DNA of 64,000 nucleotides from Tyto alba (Eukaryota; Chordata; Aves; Strigiformes; Tytonidae), in contig NW_024881276.1 of the NCBI RefSeq assembly GCF_018691265.1, positions 3,410,001-3,474,000 on the forward strand. Direction: 5' to 3'. This document shows, one piece after another, positions 22,856 to 36,929 of the stretch. The notes beneath the pieces are model-generated. The model saw nothing but the letters and a program-made list of their open reading frames with translations, ran no database searches and was not told the origin of the DNA. The translations under genes were made by a program, and so were the position numbers. Position 1 is the first letter of the stretch. Each line of letters begins with the position of its first letter.

Positions 22856-25800
22856 ATATCAAGATAGGTGTGACCAGTGTATATTTTAGGTAAAGAAAGA
22901 AGTAGAAGACACCTATGATAAGTCAGAGCAAGTAATCGATGCTTCAAGAGAAAAAAGAGTCACTGGGAAAAAACATCAAATTTTGAGTTAGAAAGGAATT
23001 GTTCAGGTTACGTGTGATAGAGCTCACTGTGGCTGGAAAGCCACCAACTCAGTGCGTCAGCAGCAGACAGTACAGAATGTGAATTCAGTATATGGATACT
23101 ATATAAAATTTACTTCCTTCCAAAAGACAGGAACATAGATATGAGGAGATGCAGAAGGAAAGCACCAGGTAGTCCTGTTCAGCTCTACATTGTTTCTAAC
23201 AAAACAGCTCCTATAGCCACTGCTTCCTGCTACTCCTACCTTACAGTCTCTCCATGTCTTCTACTTCATTTAAGCAGCCTTCTTGTTGTTCAAAGCCATC
23301 AGCAGGTCAGAGGTTAACTCTATCAGCTACTCAGTGGTCCATCAAGGTATCTGTAGTCTTTTGGCAGCACTGCTGTCCATAGAGAAGGTTATGGAAAGTA
23401 TTTTTGTCTGGTGGGATGGTACAGTTCCCGCTGAAGAGCAGATTAACTCTGTGTGTGGCACTTTTCAAGGAAACCCTTCCCTTTTAATCAATGATTACTA
23501 TTAGAGTGGAAGGCAATGAATAAGGAGAAAGGGAGTTACTGGAATTCCTTGTCCATATGCATCCCACTTCTGGTGAGCATGTGCCAGAGATGCGAATGCC
23601 TTAGCCACAGGGGTTTAATAGGTTTCACCTGTACCCACAAGCCGAATTACAAAGATGAAAAGGGAGCAAAACATACAACCTCTTTTCTGTTATTTCAAGT
23701 TTTGTACCTGGCAAACCCCATATTATCATGTTGCTCTGCAGCAGCCATCTGCAGCTACTCTCTACTCTGAAAGATATAAAAAATCCTGATGAGGATGGAA
23801 ACTGCTTCTGTGTAACATTGCCTGAGTTTTTCTTCAGCAACAGGACTTTATGAGTAAACTCCACAGAGCCTGTGCAGAGACTCAAGTGCTCATATGCAAA
23901 TGTGCATGTGTTAAATTCCTAGCACAGTCCCTGACAAGGTTCTGCCCTATTCCAGATATCCGTTTCCTGAGTTAGCCTTGGGGAATACCTAGGGACACAG
24001 GGGGATAATGTAAGCTAGAGACTGTTACCAATAGGCAGTATCTATGAGATCACCCTGTTCTGGAGGAAGATAATTTAGTCATATGTACAAGAGAAAACCT
24101 ACCCTATTATTATATGGTATATTATATCAGTATAGCTATAAGCATGAGAGTCCAGACAGTCCTTTCTCTTTTCTTAAACTGCTCTTATCCTTGCTATGGG
24201 GTGAATAAGAGAACAACAGGTGCCTACATACCACTGCCGAGGGAGGTAAACAGAAGATTCCTCCAGATTAGAGAAACTTTGTAATAGAAATTTACCTAGG
24301 TAGCTTTCAGATATTGGACTCTATTACTTTTTGAGAAGCATCCCCAGACATATAAATCTTTTGTGTCATCTTCGTAGCAGGCTATAGAAATACAAATCAT
24401 CCAAATAGAAGAGCCAACATTTCCTCCACTCTGGTATTTATGTTTGTGACCATACAGAAAGCAATACAGGATATTTGTATCAAACCCACAGTTAATTCAT
24501 GGTGCATTGTCAAAGATTTGCTATAATTGTTCTTGGGCCTACTTCTTCTCATTCCAGTGCAACTGGGATTTGTTGTGGTGGTGATTGCTTCTGCAGTAGA
24601 CTTAAATATTTCCAGGAATTGTGTATTTTTCTCCCCAACAACTGCAATCTGTCATGCTCTGCCCTTGCTCTCTCTATCTGTGCAGTGACTACAGATGTCT
24701 TTCAAGAAAGACTATCAAGACGATGCATTTGCATTCTAGTGAGATCAACCGGTGCTGAATGATGTTTGGCCTACGGAGTGTCACCTCCTCTCCGCCAATC
24801 TGTGTGATTCAAAAGGTACAGCTGTTGTGTAGAAGGGGAAAAAAACATCTCTCTGCTGGATGTTCAGGCATTCATCAAAAAATATCAGCTACTGAAATGT
24901 AATAATCAGATCTTATAGGTACACCTCAGAATGGGCATTTCCTCTTCCATCAGCTGTGCTATCTCACTGTGGCAGCATGAAGAATGGACAAGTCTTTTTG
25001 ATATATGAAGTCTTAATCTTTTATTCAGAAAGTATATCCTGATCAGTGTTTAAATGTGATAGGTTACAAAATGAAGGATCTTACTGTTTAAATTGCAGCC
25101 TTCAAGGCACAATGAGTCTGTTAATCTCCCTGCATAGTTACTCTATGGCAGCTATCATGATGACATTTCTTCTTATCATAATAATGCAATTCAAGAAGAA
25201 ACTGTTAAAAGGTGATTTCCCCCCGTCTTTGATTCCCTTTCATACTGCTAAAACATTATGGAATGAGAGGGTTTTTGACTGTCCTTGTTCACCCACTCTC
25301 TAGTCAGCTATTTACATTTGTTTTACATCACTCTAATTGACTTTGAAATTTTTATTGAGCTAGAAAAGCTAGTCAGGGATTTTCTTTCTAACTAGTCAAG
25401 CTAAAAATGAAAAGAAACCCACAGAAATGGTTAATTACATAATTACATCTTCCAGAACCAAATATCAAGAATGTAGATTCTTCTGCAATTAGTGACTTGT
25501 AAACAACTTTTTGTTTGTTTTTTTTTTTGTTTGTTTTGTTTTTTTTTTGCCTAACAGATATGTCATTACTGCAACCTGCCCAAATACCCTTTCTAACAGA
25601 ACAGTTCAAGCATAAGCTTCTCCTCACACTTGAGGGCTTCTGAGCCCCTGAAGAGCTCAGGTTGCATTTGAATGAAAGTATGTTGTGATAGAGAGATATC
25701 CTGGGGCGCTTTACAATGGGAGCTGAAGGCCAAGCAATAGATTCTTTAATAATCATACACAATTTTGAAATATTTCTTTGACATGTCATAAATTGCTCCA

Positions 25801-28800
25801 AGTGATGATGCTAGAAATTGTAAATCTTTATCAGTTATATTGTCATCAGACAAGCAAGAATCCCTCAAATTACGTTACTCTTTCCAGAATTCAAAGGCCT
25901 CTAGTATTGATCTGGAAATCTCGTTGTTTGATGAGAGATTGCATTTCATGACTTGTCTTGGAAAGAAGGTGTTTTCTTGGCTCTGTTGGGCTACTTGTTC
26001 TGTTCACCTGTTAATGGGAGGGATTTGCAGTAACAAACAGAAAGTTAAACCCTACCAGCACAGGAAGAACAGGATGCTCAGACCAGTGCTGTCAGGTTGC
26101 TGAAGATATAATAAGATTGGACAAGTGATGGGGGTGGCTAAGTCTACATTTCTGTTCTTACTTTTGGTTACAGAAATTAAATTCAGTAGCTCTGGGTTAG
26201 TGTAGGGAACAAAAGAAAAGTTTTTTCACTGTTAGATGGATTTCACTTCACTTGATGTTTGCTTAATAGAAATAAGGCAATAAATAAACCGGCATCACCT
26301 AGTATCTCTCTCTGGAAAATGACTGGCATCACTAGAGAGCAAATTCTTCTAGTAAATTTCTCAGATAGGTGGAATGAATCAGCTGCTGGAAATGCTTTTC
26401 TATTTCTACTGCATATAGGGAAGAAGCTGACATCACTGGTTAACTCTAGATGTTTAGCTTTCAGTTGGGTAAAATCAACATTTTTATCAAGTCAATTCCA
26501 TTTAACTTGCAACCTTTTCAGTGGATAAGAACTCCACTTACATTTCTCTGGCAATGTGTGCATGTACCTCAGGACAAAGTACATAATATCTGTTGTAGTT
26601 TCATTATGCATTGCCTTGTGACATACTTTGTGTGTTACAGCTATATTCTGCCTCATGTAAACCAGGGGAAAGCTCATACAATTGTATAAACATGGGTATG
26701 CAGAATTATACATTTTTGAAGACTTCCACATGAAAGTGCTAATATTTCCAGCCACACACACAAAAGAACGGCTTCCTTCATGCTCAGGTAGCTTTTTTCT
26801 ACGTGAGGTTGTGAAAATGTTCTGCATGCTTGACCACCATGTTTCACTTTAAAACATGGAATATTTGTGGCTGCATGTGAATTATTTAAGTCAAATGGCA
26901 ATGGGTTTTGAAAGAGAATGTTGTGCAGCTACAGGGACGTTCCTGGAAAGAACATTGTTCAGTTAGAAAGCCTACAGAACTTTAGGATGTTCCTATAATA
27001 TTAAAAAAGAATCTCCCTCACTAACAGTTGATGTGTATACAATTAATAATAACTAACAAATATGTTTAGTAACAATTCTGTTCCAAAAGGACAAACAGAG
27101 AACGTAGAATGAAAACATCACTGACTCTAGACCCCACCATGGGATCAATTATATCACAATGAGCATCTGCTCACAGAGTCATGAAATCTCCTTGTAAAAT
27201 TAGGTTGTTGACTCCCTACACATCTACTGGGCATACTGTTTAGAGTCTCACTCCTGGTATGTTTGTATTTCTTCACATTTTGAGCCTCATTATTTTATGG
27301 ACAGTTTATATATATTTGCTCTTCTGCCAATACTAACTTTCAAGGTGGAAAGGTAGTTTTCCTTGCATTGTTAAGCAGAGAAAGGAGTGGGATTGATCTC
27401 AGCAAAATGATCTGAAAGTTAGGTCTTCATTCACCTGAAGTTTCACCTATATAGCTAACATAGAGAAGCAGCCAACTCTGGAAGAGGTGAAACCTCATTG
27501 TAAGACAGACATAAGTTAAGATCCTTTACACTGGCAAAAATTTTAAGTTTAGCAATGGCAAAATGATTTGCTTTAACTCAAGAATCACAAAGCAATAGAC
27601 AAAAACAATTAATGACAATAATAATAATAACATACAGCTTTATTTAGTCTGCAGCCAAAACGTGAAGTCTGTCTTTGAGGCATAAATCAACCAGACATTT
27701 TATCCAGAATGTCCAGCTTACTAGTGAGCCAAATGAACATCCAGAACTGGAGACCAGCAGTCTCATCATTCTCTTCCCTATCTTCCTTTCATGTAAGAGA
27801 TAATTACGTCTTAAACTTTCTGAGAAGTGTCTTCAACAAAAAACTAAAATTCTAATCCCCAGTATTTTCTCCCTGTAAACATATTTATAGTAAGAAATCA
27901 TTCTCTCCACACCAGTGGTGCACATAATTACATTGCAGCCAAGGGGGATGCAAAGAGCTTTAACACCTGAAAATAACTTAGACTGTATATTACAACTTTA
28001 CTGTAGAAACATTGACAGTGATCTCAAAACATTTAAACAATCTTAGAACTGAAATTCTTAGATCTTTTGTCTTTTTTTCTGCACTCTTCAATTATTCATT
28101 TGTAAGTTTTCAATTCCCTTTTAAGTATGGACAAAAGGACTGGACATTGTTGGTCAGTATTGGTAGTTTCTGAGGTTATTTTCATCCATTCTTTATCACA
28201 GACATGAAATTAGTCTCTCTGTTCCTACTCAATGTTCTAAAGATCAATTTGGCTCATTTACAAGTGTAACACAAAAGGAGCTGGTCTTAACGTGCTTCTT
28301 CACTATGAGTCCCAAATTATTTCAACATTCATTGCTTTTCTAGTGAAAAGTAGGCATCTTTGTGTGTCAGTGAAAACAGACCTGTTTCTAATAAGGGGTA
28401 TTTTTCTATATTTGATTGGACGGATGTTTTGCTTGAATGATTCTAATATGAATAAATTCAGGTTACTCTTCTAATTTTTGTTCCTGTTCTTACTTCCTAG
28501 TCTGCCAGTCTTAACAGCAATGGTTACATTTTCTCTCGAATCCTTAAGGAAATAGTGAATAAAACCATGGTTGGTAATAATCTTTTTGGAACATCATTAC
28601 ATTCACTCTAGTGTAACAATGACATGATTTTTCTCAAATACTCAACAACTGACATGATCTTGATTGATTACAGCTTCCATTTTACTAGTGTTAATTTATA
28701 TTTTGCAATGCTTTTAAATTACTTTGCAAAATTTTAGGTATATATGTGACTACTTTTATTAGCCAAGCTTAAAAATTTTATGAGGGATTTGTTTGATAAC

Positions 28801-29417
28801 ATTTTTCCAAAGTATATAGTGACAGTTGATAAAATCCTACATTTTTTAATAATGACAATGATAACTTTTCCATTATTTTCCTAATAACCTTTAAATTTAG
28901 CAGCAATCTCTTAGTTTTTGAATACTGACAGAAAATTTACCAGCTTCCTATTTTTCATATCAGATGCTACCTAACACACTGATATAATATGAGGAAACTT
29001 TCTGTAATACATGTAGCACTTCTTGTATAGTCAAAGCATGATAGTAGAAATTAGGAGAGTTGGGCTCATCTAAGACTGAGCTGTGGTCCCTCTCTTAGCA
29101 AACACAGAGTCATACAATGCAGATGTCTAAATCTGAGTGAGTCACCTTAAGAGTCCCTTCATAGTTGATGGGGAGAAACAGATACTTCTAGAGCATCATT
29201 TCTTTCCTTATAAATAAATGTATAAAATAGATTAAATGAGTCACACCTTAAAAATTCTCATTTCCTCCCCTGAATATGAAGGAGAACTGCAATAACTCAC
29301 TCGTATACAGAAATGTAAAGCAAGGTGGAATAAATTGTAGCCTTAATATGTTTGCCCCCATCTGTGACACGAGCAACAGCATAGACACAATGACTGAATA
29401 TTTCTGAGTCTTTATTC
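22856..29417. other. Long gene-free stretch with minor low-complexity tracts
   Basis: About 6.6 kb, AT-rich, with stops in all frames and no recognised gene or transposon. The ORF of 137 codons at 25388-25801 (minus) contains a poly-lysine/asparagine run made by the T/G-rich tract at 25508-25549 and is not credible. A short AAT repeat lies near 27617-27631. Confidence 0.55.
25508..25549 (+). repeat. T-rich (TTTG)n-like low-complexity tract
   Basis: About 42 bases of T interrupted by single G every few bases. Simple sequence. Confidence 0.85.
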
Positions 29418-29480
29418 ATTAATATTTATAAAGTACTTTAAGATCTTGGGATCAAAGCAGTAAAAAGAGGCAATCAGCAA
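29418..29480 (+). mobile_element. Possible MIR-like SINE tail
   Basis: The phrase attaatatttataaagtact then ttaagatcttgggatcaaag parallels the tail of old amniote SINEs (ttaatgtttgtaaagtgct then ttgagatcc). Too short for certainty. Confidence 0.4.
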
Positions 29481-30328
29481 TACATGGCCAATCCACTCAA
29501 GTGTCAATGTCCCATTTTATAGAGCATTGTATGTCTAGGTAGCCCTTCCCTAAAAAGCTTCTGAATTAATTGAGAGGGCAGTTGGACCACGGATGCTAGG
29601 TGTTCCTCTTCTAGCACGTGAGGACAGTGCCAGGAGCTTTCAGTATGGCACCTTGCTTCGCTTCATCTCGTCACAGTCTCAGAAACATTACCTTCCACAC
29701 ACCCTACATAGGCCGCAAGCTGAAAGACTTGCCCGCGGGGCCACTTCGCGCTGTCCTGCAAAGCCAGCCAGCCTAACGAGGGTGAGCACAGCACAGTCCC
29801 TTCCGTCTTCATGCACAGCAATACCCTGGTGCGTGTTCCACCGCAGTGCAGCGTGAATCCTGGGCACTGCTGCTGTGACAACAGCCACTTCAGCAGCAAA
29901 GGCTGACTCCTTTTATCTGGGTGAAGCTGCCCGGTGTCAGGCTCTGAACCTCGACACTCACTCCTTTTTAAAAGAAAGCAACAAACCCACAACCACTCTA
30001 CCCACAGACTACCTCAAACAGGTTCAATATCAGTCATACCTTTACTAGCATTAATTTTTTTTTTTTTTAATCACTGAATACACTTGGAGAACTAAAGGGG
30101 GTTAATGGTTACAGATTTCCCCTTCCTGTATTTGGGAGGGCTCCAACCACTACATAACGACTATGCAAAATGCTGTTTCCTTATTTTTCTGAAAGAATTA
30201 TACACTTGGCACATGGGTCCTTCTGATCATACTGCTGGAGAGGTAAAAAGGCTCTATAAATCCACATATACAGCCGACATGCACAAGTGTTTTTTAGGTT
30301 TGCTTCTTTTTTAATCTGAGCTAGTTTT
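29481..30328. other. Unique DNA with a small CpG-richer pocket
   Basis: No gene recognised. 29590-29965 is GC- and CpG-richer than its surroundings (for example cttgcccgcggggccacttc at about 29729). The ORFs of 87 and 109 codons on opposite strands there are unremarkable. Confidence 0.5.
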
Positions 30329-30335
30329 ACACACA

Positions 30336-30374
<39 letters not shown>
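30329..30374 (+). repeat. (AC)n microsatellite
   Basis: About 46 bases of alternating AC with a single T interruption near 30342. It is likely to vary in length between individuals. Confidence 0.95.
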
Positions 30375-30376
<2 letters not shown>

Positions 30377-33300
30377 CCTAGCACATTTTGTATAATTTAA
30401 GTTATTTTTGTGTTATATGCTCTTTCTGGTGTTCCCATGGATTCGTTAGGATGAATAATTTCTGTCAATAATGAACACAGGAACCCAGTACATGAATACT
30501 TGACGAGATGAATATATGCATAGGTTATACATATCAATTTGTGGTGAATGCATGAAACAAATGCATAAGAAACTGATTTAACTAGCATGAAACACAGATG
30601 AAATAGATGGCATATAAATATAATTATATTACTTTCAGGCAAATAAGATGGTGTAGATAGAAGGGTGATGGGTATGTGGATCCTTTAATGAACATCAGGG
30701 CAGTGAAGAGGCCCTTTGCAAAGACAATGCATCATTTTATGTCTTTAAGAAAGCTGCAGTCATACAAAAAGCCAATAAGTAAGCACTGTTAATAGGTGGA
30801 AAAATAAATGTATTCTGTGGGTTAAGAAGCTAGAATGGGTATAAAAATGAATGCTTGTGCATGGACAGAAAGTTGATGAGGAATTACTAAGGACCTCTCG
30901 GACCAGGTAGAATTTGTATTAACACCTTCAGTGGATTTTGAATCTGCCCCTAACAGATTAACTGACATGTAGCGTCAGCATGACAGTGGTATTATTTATT
31001 TGTATTTCTGATGACAGTAAAAACAGGTATTTAAAATCATTGTATTTTGAAATTTTCTAAACTTTTAAAAATCCCTTTTTAATGACTTGACCATATTCAA
31101 TTTTAAAAAATAAATAAATCTTAAAAACAGTGTTTTATGATGCTCAGACCATTTTGATACTAGGTAATAATACCGTATGATAAAGCTCACCATGCTGGAA
31201 TGCCACTAGGGACCTGGTCTTTGGAGATGTATGTGTGGAGGACCTAGACTTCCAGCCGATTAGTTTTATTGTCTCCTCTCCTTTAGTGCTATAAAGCATC
31301 TCAAGTTCCCAATAAAACAATGTACAACTCCTTATCTGGTCCAATATATATCTTTCACTCACCAACATTTTACTCACAGGTCTAGTCTAGCACAAGCCTA
31401 AGCCTGCTCTTCACAAACATCTCTTCCTTGGTACCTGCTCGGCCTCACACAGCTTTTAGGGTTTCCTCAAGAGTTCCTTTAACAAAGTCTTAGTAAGAAT
31501 CAAAGGTAAATAACGTTTACTCATTCTGTGATTTTTCCCCTCGTTCTCCCTGTAGTGCTTGCTGTTCCCCACATTCCTGGATGCCAAGGCACAGACCAAC
31601 TAGTTTGCACTTGGACCTTGCTCTGGAGATCATCACCAGCAACCTCATTCCTCTCCCAGAGACTCCTCACCTTGCTCTTTGTCTCTCCTTATATGAAAAG
31701 CCACCCACTGGTCCCCAGTGCGGGAGGAATGTGACCCCCACAGAACATGTGATATCCCACAAGGTCGCCTATAATGAGTCTGTGGTTTCCTGTGAATCCT
31801 TTTGTTACCAGAAAGGTTACACTCCGTGTGATACAGCATAAAAGTGTACGCTCTGAGAAGTCAAGAGTTAAAATTTGCTTTGGCTGTTTCAATAAAATGC
31901 AATTTAATACGGCAAGGAACACATTTCATATCTAATGTTGACATTGAAGGATCTTGTATTGCTTTTTTACCAATAGAAATGACAGTGATTCATCAGCTTT
32001 TATTCCATTTTATATTGCTCTGGTGCTCTATCAGCCAGAAAAATGCTCTAATTTTTGGCAAAGTTTATCCGCTGAGTTCTTTTCCTTGCTGCCTTTCAAA
32101 TAAAAAATATTTCTTGTAGAAGGCACTCACATTTTTGTTATATTCCTGGTCTTCCCACCCTATAGCTTCCCTGTCCCCCTGGAATCCACAGCTCAGTATT
32201 TCCTACAGCTTCTTTTTCAAAAGGAACATATATGGACACGTGAATTCTTCCAGATTTCTTCACAATTTTTCATGTCTTTGCATCCTCTGTTTTATTTTTA
32301 ATTTCAGCATGCATCCCTAACATTATATGCTGTGCACTTTGAATTGTCCTAGACTCAGAGGATTTTTTGACATCAAACAGCATCAATATTAATTACTCAT
32401 AGAGTTTTCCTTTTAAAATAAATTTGGTTTTAGAATACTGAGACAACATTTTAGCAATTAATACATTGAATTTACATTTACACATGATCCATATACTTTA
32501 AACATGGTGACAAGAAGTGCTTAGATTCACGTTCAGTATTGAAATAGGTTCAACATCAGCATTTGAACCCGTTTGTAGATTTGTGGTTTGGACTGAAATT
32601 ACATGGAGTATAAATATCACAGAGGCAGTTGTCATGAACCTTTTACTCTGTGAGTAAAGGGGAGTTGTAGTCACTTCTTCATGCTGCATTCAGTAAGAAT
32701 ATCAAAAAAGAATATCCAGAGAGAGGAAAAAAAAAAAAAAGTGTTTCATATAATTCAAACCTAACCCAAAACAGGTTCCTTTCTCTTAGGCTGTAGTCAG
32801 GGCAAGTTTCATTTTGCAAATTTGACTCCTCATACTCTCACGTCCGCTTGTATCTGGAAGAGTTCGGAATATGGAGTTTTAGTTGGGTTCATGTTCATCT
32901 AAGTTGAAGAATGAAGCAGACCATAATTATATGAAAAGATATGCCAAAATGCTCCTTTTGCAAATTGGGATGCATATCCACCTCTGACTGGAAGCAGAGA
33001 CAACTAACAGGAGCATTCATAACATCAGGAAATGTGAGAAGAGTATCAACAGTAAAAGACTGTCCTCCCACTTGACATGGTCTGAGTGGCAGGCCCTGGC
33101 AATAAGAAAGAACAACTTCTCAAGCACACTAGTAAAAATAGCAAAGCCACAGCTGTCTACTCAAAATGGCTAAGAAGGTATGTATAAAACAATAAAATGG
33201 AATATCTTCTAAGGAGCATTCATTTTCGCAGAAGATGCAGCAGTATTTCTGAGTGCCACGAGACAACTGTACCAGATAAATGGCAAGATTTAAGATATCT

Positions 33301-35679
33301 GGATGAACCATTCCATAGCACCAAACCCTTTTCTTTTGCTCTTTTTTTTGTCCATTTCTCTTCCTCACTAACTTCTCTGTGCTCAAACCAGCATCAACTC
33401 TGAGGAGATATTCAGAAACTCCTCCTTTCCATGATTCTTCTAGTAGTCAAGCTGTAAACCCACTTTCAAAGTAGCATATAATTTCCTGAATATACTTTAC
33501 TCTGGGAAAAAAAAAAAATAGTGTGGAAAGATAGAAGGAAAAAGGGCAAAGTACAATCTGTATGAGCCAGAAGTGTTATTAGAGATGCCAAAGCAAGCAG
33601 TTTAAAGGCACAGTGAATGGACTGAGGCTAAGAAATACTTAAGGATTATGGTACAAAACAGCATGTGCGTGAGAATCTCGGAAAGGCACTCAATATGAGA
33701 CAAAAAAAAAAATGTAGTCTCTCTTTTTATGTCTGAGACATCATAGAAGAAGTCATAAGCTTAGTGTGGATTCTTTATGTTTTGCCAAAGGTTTGGCTGG
33801 AAATGATTCTGCTGCCATAAAATCTGTTTACGACAGTATTAAAGCAAGTATATCACTCTAAAAATGCTGTCTATTCTACCCCAAATAGAGGCACCTGGGA
33901 GACCTGAAGCTCACCTTAAAATTGGGGTGGGGAAGAAACCTTAGCAAGGGCAGGGGGACAATGTCACCACCGTATCACCCCAGTACCATGGACTGGTGCT
34001 GCCAAGAGGGAGCGGGTGGTTAGCCCTCTTTCAGAAACCAGCCCCAAGAGCTGCCTGAGAAACTGTGAAACAGTGTCAGAGCAGCATATATTTTGGTGCA
34101 GTGGGAGCAGCAATAGTTGTGGGGCTGTGTGCCTGCTGCTGCACTGTCGCGTCTGCAGCTATCGGTGTTGGTGGTAAATGAGCATTCAGTGGGCTTTGCA
34201 CAAACCATTTTCCCTTCAGCGTTCATGCGTTTTATGGGATTGAAAGTTAAGGAGGAAATAGAAATGCTTGTAGGGGGAAGCGCTTTTAACACATCATAGT
34301 AATTTTTTACTTGTGACTTTTGTGTTAACATAATTTGTAGCTCTTTCATGTTCTCCTTTCATTCTCTCTCCCCTGATTTTTGCTGTGCAAACACTGAGAT
34401 TTCCTGATAGAAGGAGACTTTAAACAGCCCACAAAGATCGACTGCTTTCATGCTTCCAAATTTTCTCAGGCAGTTAAGCTCAAGAGACTGGTGCAAGAGC
34501 ATGGATCAAGTAACTTATTGACACACACGCAGGCGAACACTGAGGAAGGGAGGACATGAGCCAGCTGCCCTGACATGAAACGGCAGTATGACTTTACACC
34601 ACAGGGCCATCACCCCACTTGAACTGTGTGACGGCACTCTCCGAAACCAACTCGGGCAAGCCAGCTCCTCTGTGCCAAACGACTGTGCTGCCTCACAGTT
34701 TTAGGCTAGTTTATAAATAAAACCCCAGGAATACCGCACAAACCTCTTTCAGGAGTAGTCATTTTGATATTAAAGAGCAAAGCTGCTACTCCTAAGGGCC
34801 AACCCTCCAGTATCTGCACTCCTTGACTGTACCCATCTATATCAGCATATATATACTACTGTACTCCATGAAAGCAGATAGTACTGTATAGTGAAAGTGG
34901 GAGAAACCTAGGGAATACAGAACAGCAAGGGAGAGAGTCGAGTCTGCTGCTACCTCTTGAAAGGACGAAGGAAGGAAGAAAGGAGAAGAAACTGGCAGCC
35001 TAGAGTGGTTCTCACACTTCATCTGAGAAGATGTAAAAGCAGTGGTTTGAGCTGCCCTGGTCTGGCAGGTCTCTATGTTGCCTCTGATTGCAGTACACAG
35101 AAATAAAGGGGATCACAAAAGAAAAAAGGTTAGATGTGGTCAAGGAGAAAATGGAAGAAAGCTGAGCAAATAATCACAGAGCCTAGCAAATGCCAGTAAA
35201 AGGATGAATTCTAGAACAGAAGATAACTAGGAATAGCTATAAAAAGAGCAGGGAAAAGTTCTGTTCTCTACATGGAGGCAACTCTGAAGTTGAAAAATTC
35301 CATCACAAGCTGGCCTCAAATCCAAGGGCCTGAGCTCACCCTCCAGGGTATTTTTGGCCAGTAAGTTTATTTCTGCCAGTGTAAGGTTTTTGTTTGTTTG
35401 TTTCCATTCCAGTGATACCACCTTTCTGTCAATTGATAGAAGAAAACTAAGTAATTTCCAGCTATATGCTGGGTATATTTATAGCGTAATTTCTTGTTGG
35501 CATGAGCTGGTGCTGTAGCAGGGATAGTTATAGTCAACAGGCATATAGCCATTTTTTTCAGCAATCTCAGCACAAATGGGATTTGAGGCAAGGTACAGAG
35601 ATGAAGACAGACAGTAAGACTCCTTGGTGCAGTCTGGAATGACACATTTTTCCCCTCTCTAACACAAACATTATATGAG
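30375..35679. other. Gene-free AT-rich stretch
   Basis: About 5.3 kb with no supported gene, RNA or transposon. ORFs reach 109 codons (34020-34349, minus) without recognisable content. Short A runs occur at about 32728-32741 and 33507-33520. Confidence 0.55.
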
Positions 35680-36720
35680 AATGTAAGAGAAGAGATGCCC
35701 AACAGAACAGAACCAGTGGTCCATCCAGTCTGGCCCTCTGTTTGCAGAAAGAGCAGTTGGACATTTAACACGTGAGCCTGGCCACTTCAGGGCAGATCAT
35801 TTCCCTTGCACTGTGCCGCTGTCTGCAATCTTCATATTAGGGAGGCTAGAGGGTATTTTCCTGTCTAGTCTTTCTGGTATCTGTTTATAGACCTGCTAAG
35901 CATCAATTTGTCTTCTCCCTTTCTCAGCCTGTTGGTTCTGCGTGCCTTCAACCCCCTTGTGGGAACAAGGTACAAGAGTTCACTATGTCCTCAGTAAAGG
36001 AGCACTTGCTTTTAAACCAGCCTGCCTCTTGCCTCATCAAGTTCAAGGACTTGGTCAACAACAGCTCTGCATTCAGCATATCCAGTAGCCTCCTGATTCT
36101 TTCATATTTATTCTTCCTGTCCAAAATGAAAGGTCCCGACCTCTGTAGTGTGCTTTTGGAAGCCAATTACTTCACGTCCTCAATCCTTTTCCTTGGTCCT
36201 CTCCCGTATCACCTCCTACTCCATTAAGTCCTTCCTGAGACACAGAGCCAGGACTGCACACACAGCACTCTGGCATGGCACACCTCCGCTTCATACAGTG
36301 GCAAAAAGTCTGTCTTTCTCTCAGTGATGACACCTTGCTGATGTTTTGGTCTGATGATATCCAAGATTATTCCCTTTTGCATCTGCCACTGCATGTTGAG
36401 ACAATGATTTTGAAAACCAGCCAGTGATGACTCCAAGGTCTTTTTCTGGTACTTGCAGTGCAGTTACAGCTGACATTTACATCTCAAGTTTCAGTATCAT
36501 GCAAACATGGTTCAGATTACCGTTCCCTAGATGCATTGCTTTGCATTTATTGATATCCAAGCTCATATTCCCCCTTTTTTTCCAGGTCATTCATTTTTGT
36601 GAGGTTTACCCGGAGTTTCTTACAATCTGTCAAGCTGCTGTCTCCCCAAGATAGACTCGCAGATTTTACTGTGCATTGCCTTTCCAAGATCATTGCTGAA
36701 CACGGTCAGCACTGGCACGG
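35680..36720 (-). mobile_element. Ancient CR1-like LINE: RT C-terminus and 3' UTR
   Basis: On the minus strand, translation from about 36717 leftwards gives broken fragments of a CR1-type ORF2 C-terminus: VLTVFSNDLGKAM, then DINKCKAMHLGN, then VPEKDLGV. The last two match the 'KCK/R-V-x-HLG' and 'EKDLGV' motifs also present in the younger copy at 51 kb. Further left is the 3' UTR, ending in antisense phrasing (gaaccagtggtccatccagt at about 35710) common in old reptile and bird CR1 lineages. Many stops and frameshifts are present. The copy is much older than the CR1s at 1 and 50.6 kb. Confidence 0.75.
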
Positions 36721-36929
36721 GTGCTCAGTGGGCAGAACTGGAGGCAGAGTCACGGGGCTGTGGCTCCCAGACCCCTCCAGAGCCCTTTAGGACATGGGAG
36801 TTGCCCTGGTCTGTGTGCCTTCTCTACAATTTGGTGGCCACGTGGACCCACTATCCCCTTGCCTGCTTCCTGCCATGGGTGCCTTTGGGGAACTCCTTGT
36901 CATACTCTTCACATTTCTTTCAGCCCTTC
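36721..36929. other. GC-richer segment between the two LINE blocks
   Basis: About 200 bases with no LINE similarity that I can follow. The overlapping plus-strand ORFs of 102-105 codons across 36693-37060 read through here and have no recognisable domain. Confidence 0.5.

Noticed and set aside
25388..25801. 137-codon minus-strand ORF with a lysine/asparagine run
   Set aside because: The run comes from the T/G-rich simple tract at 25508-25549. Nothing else is recognisable.
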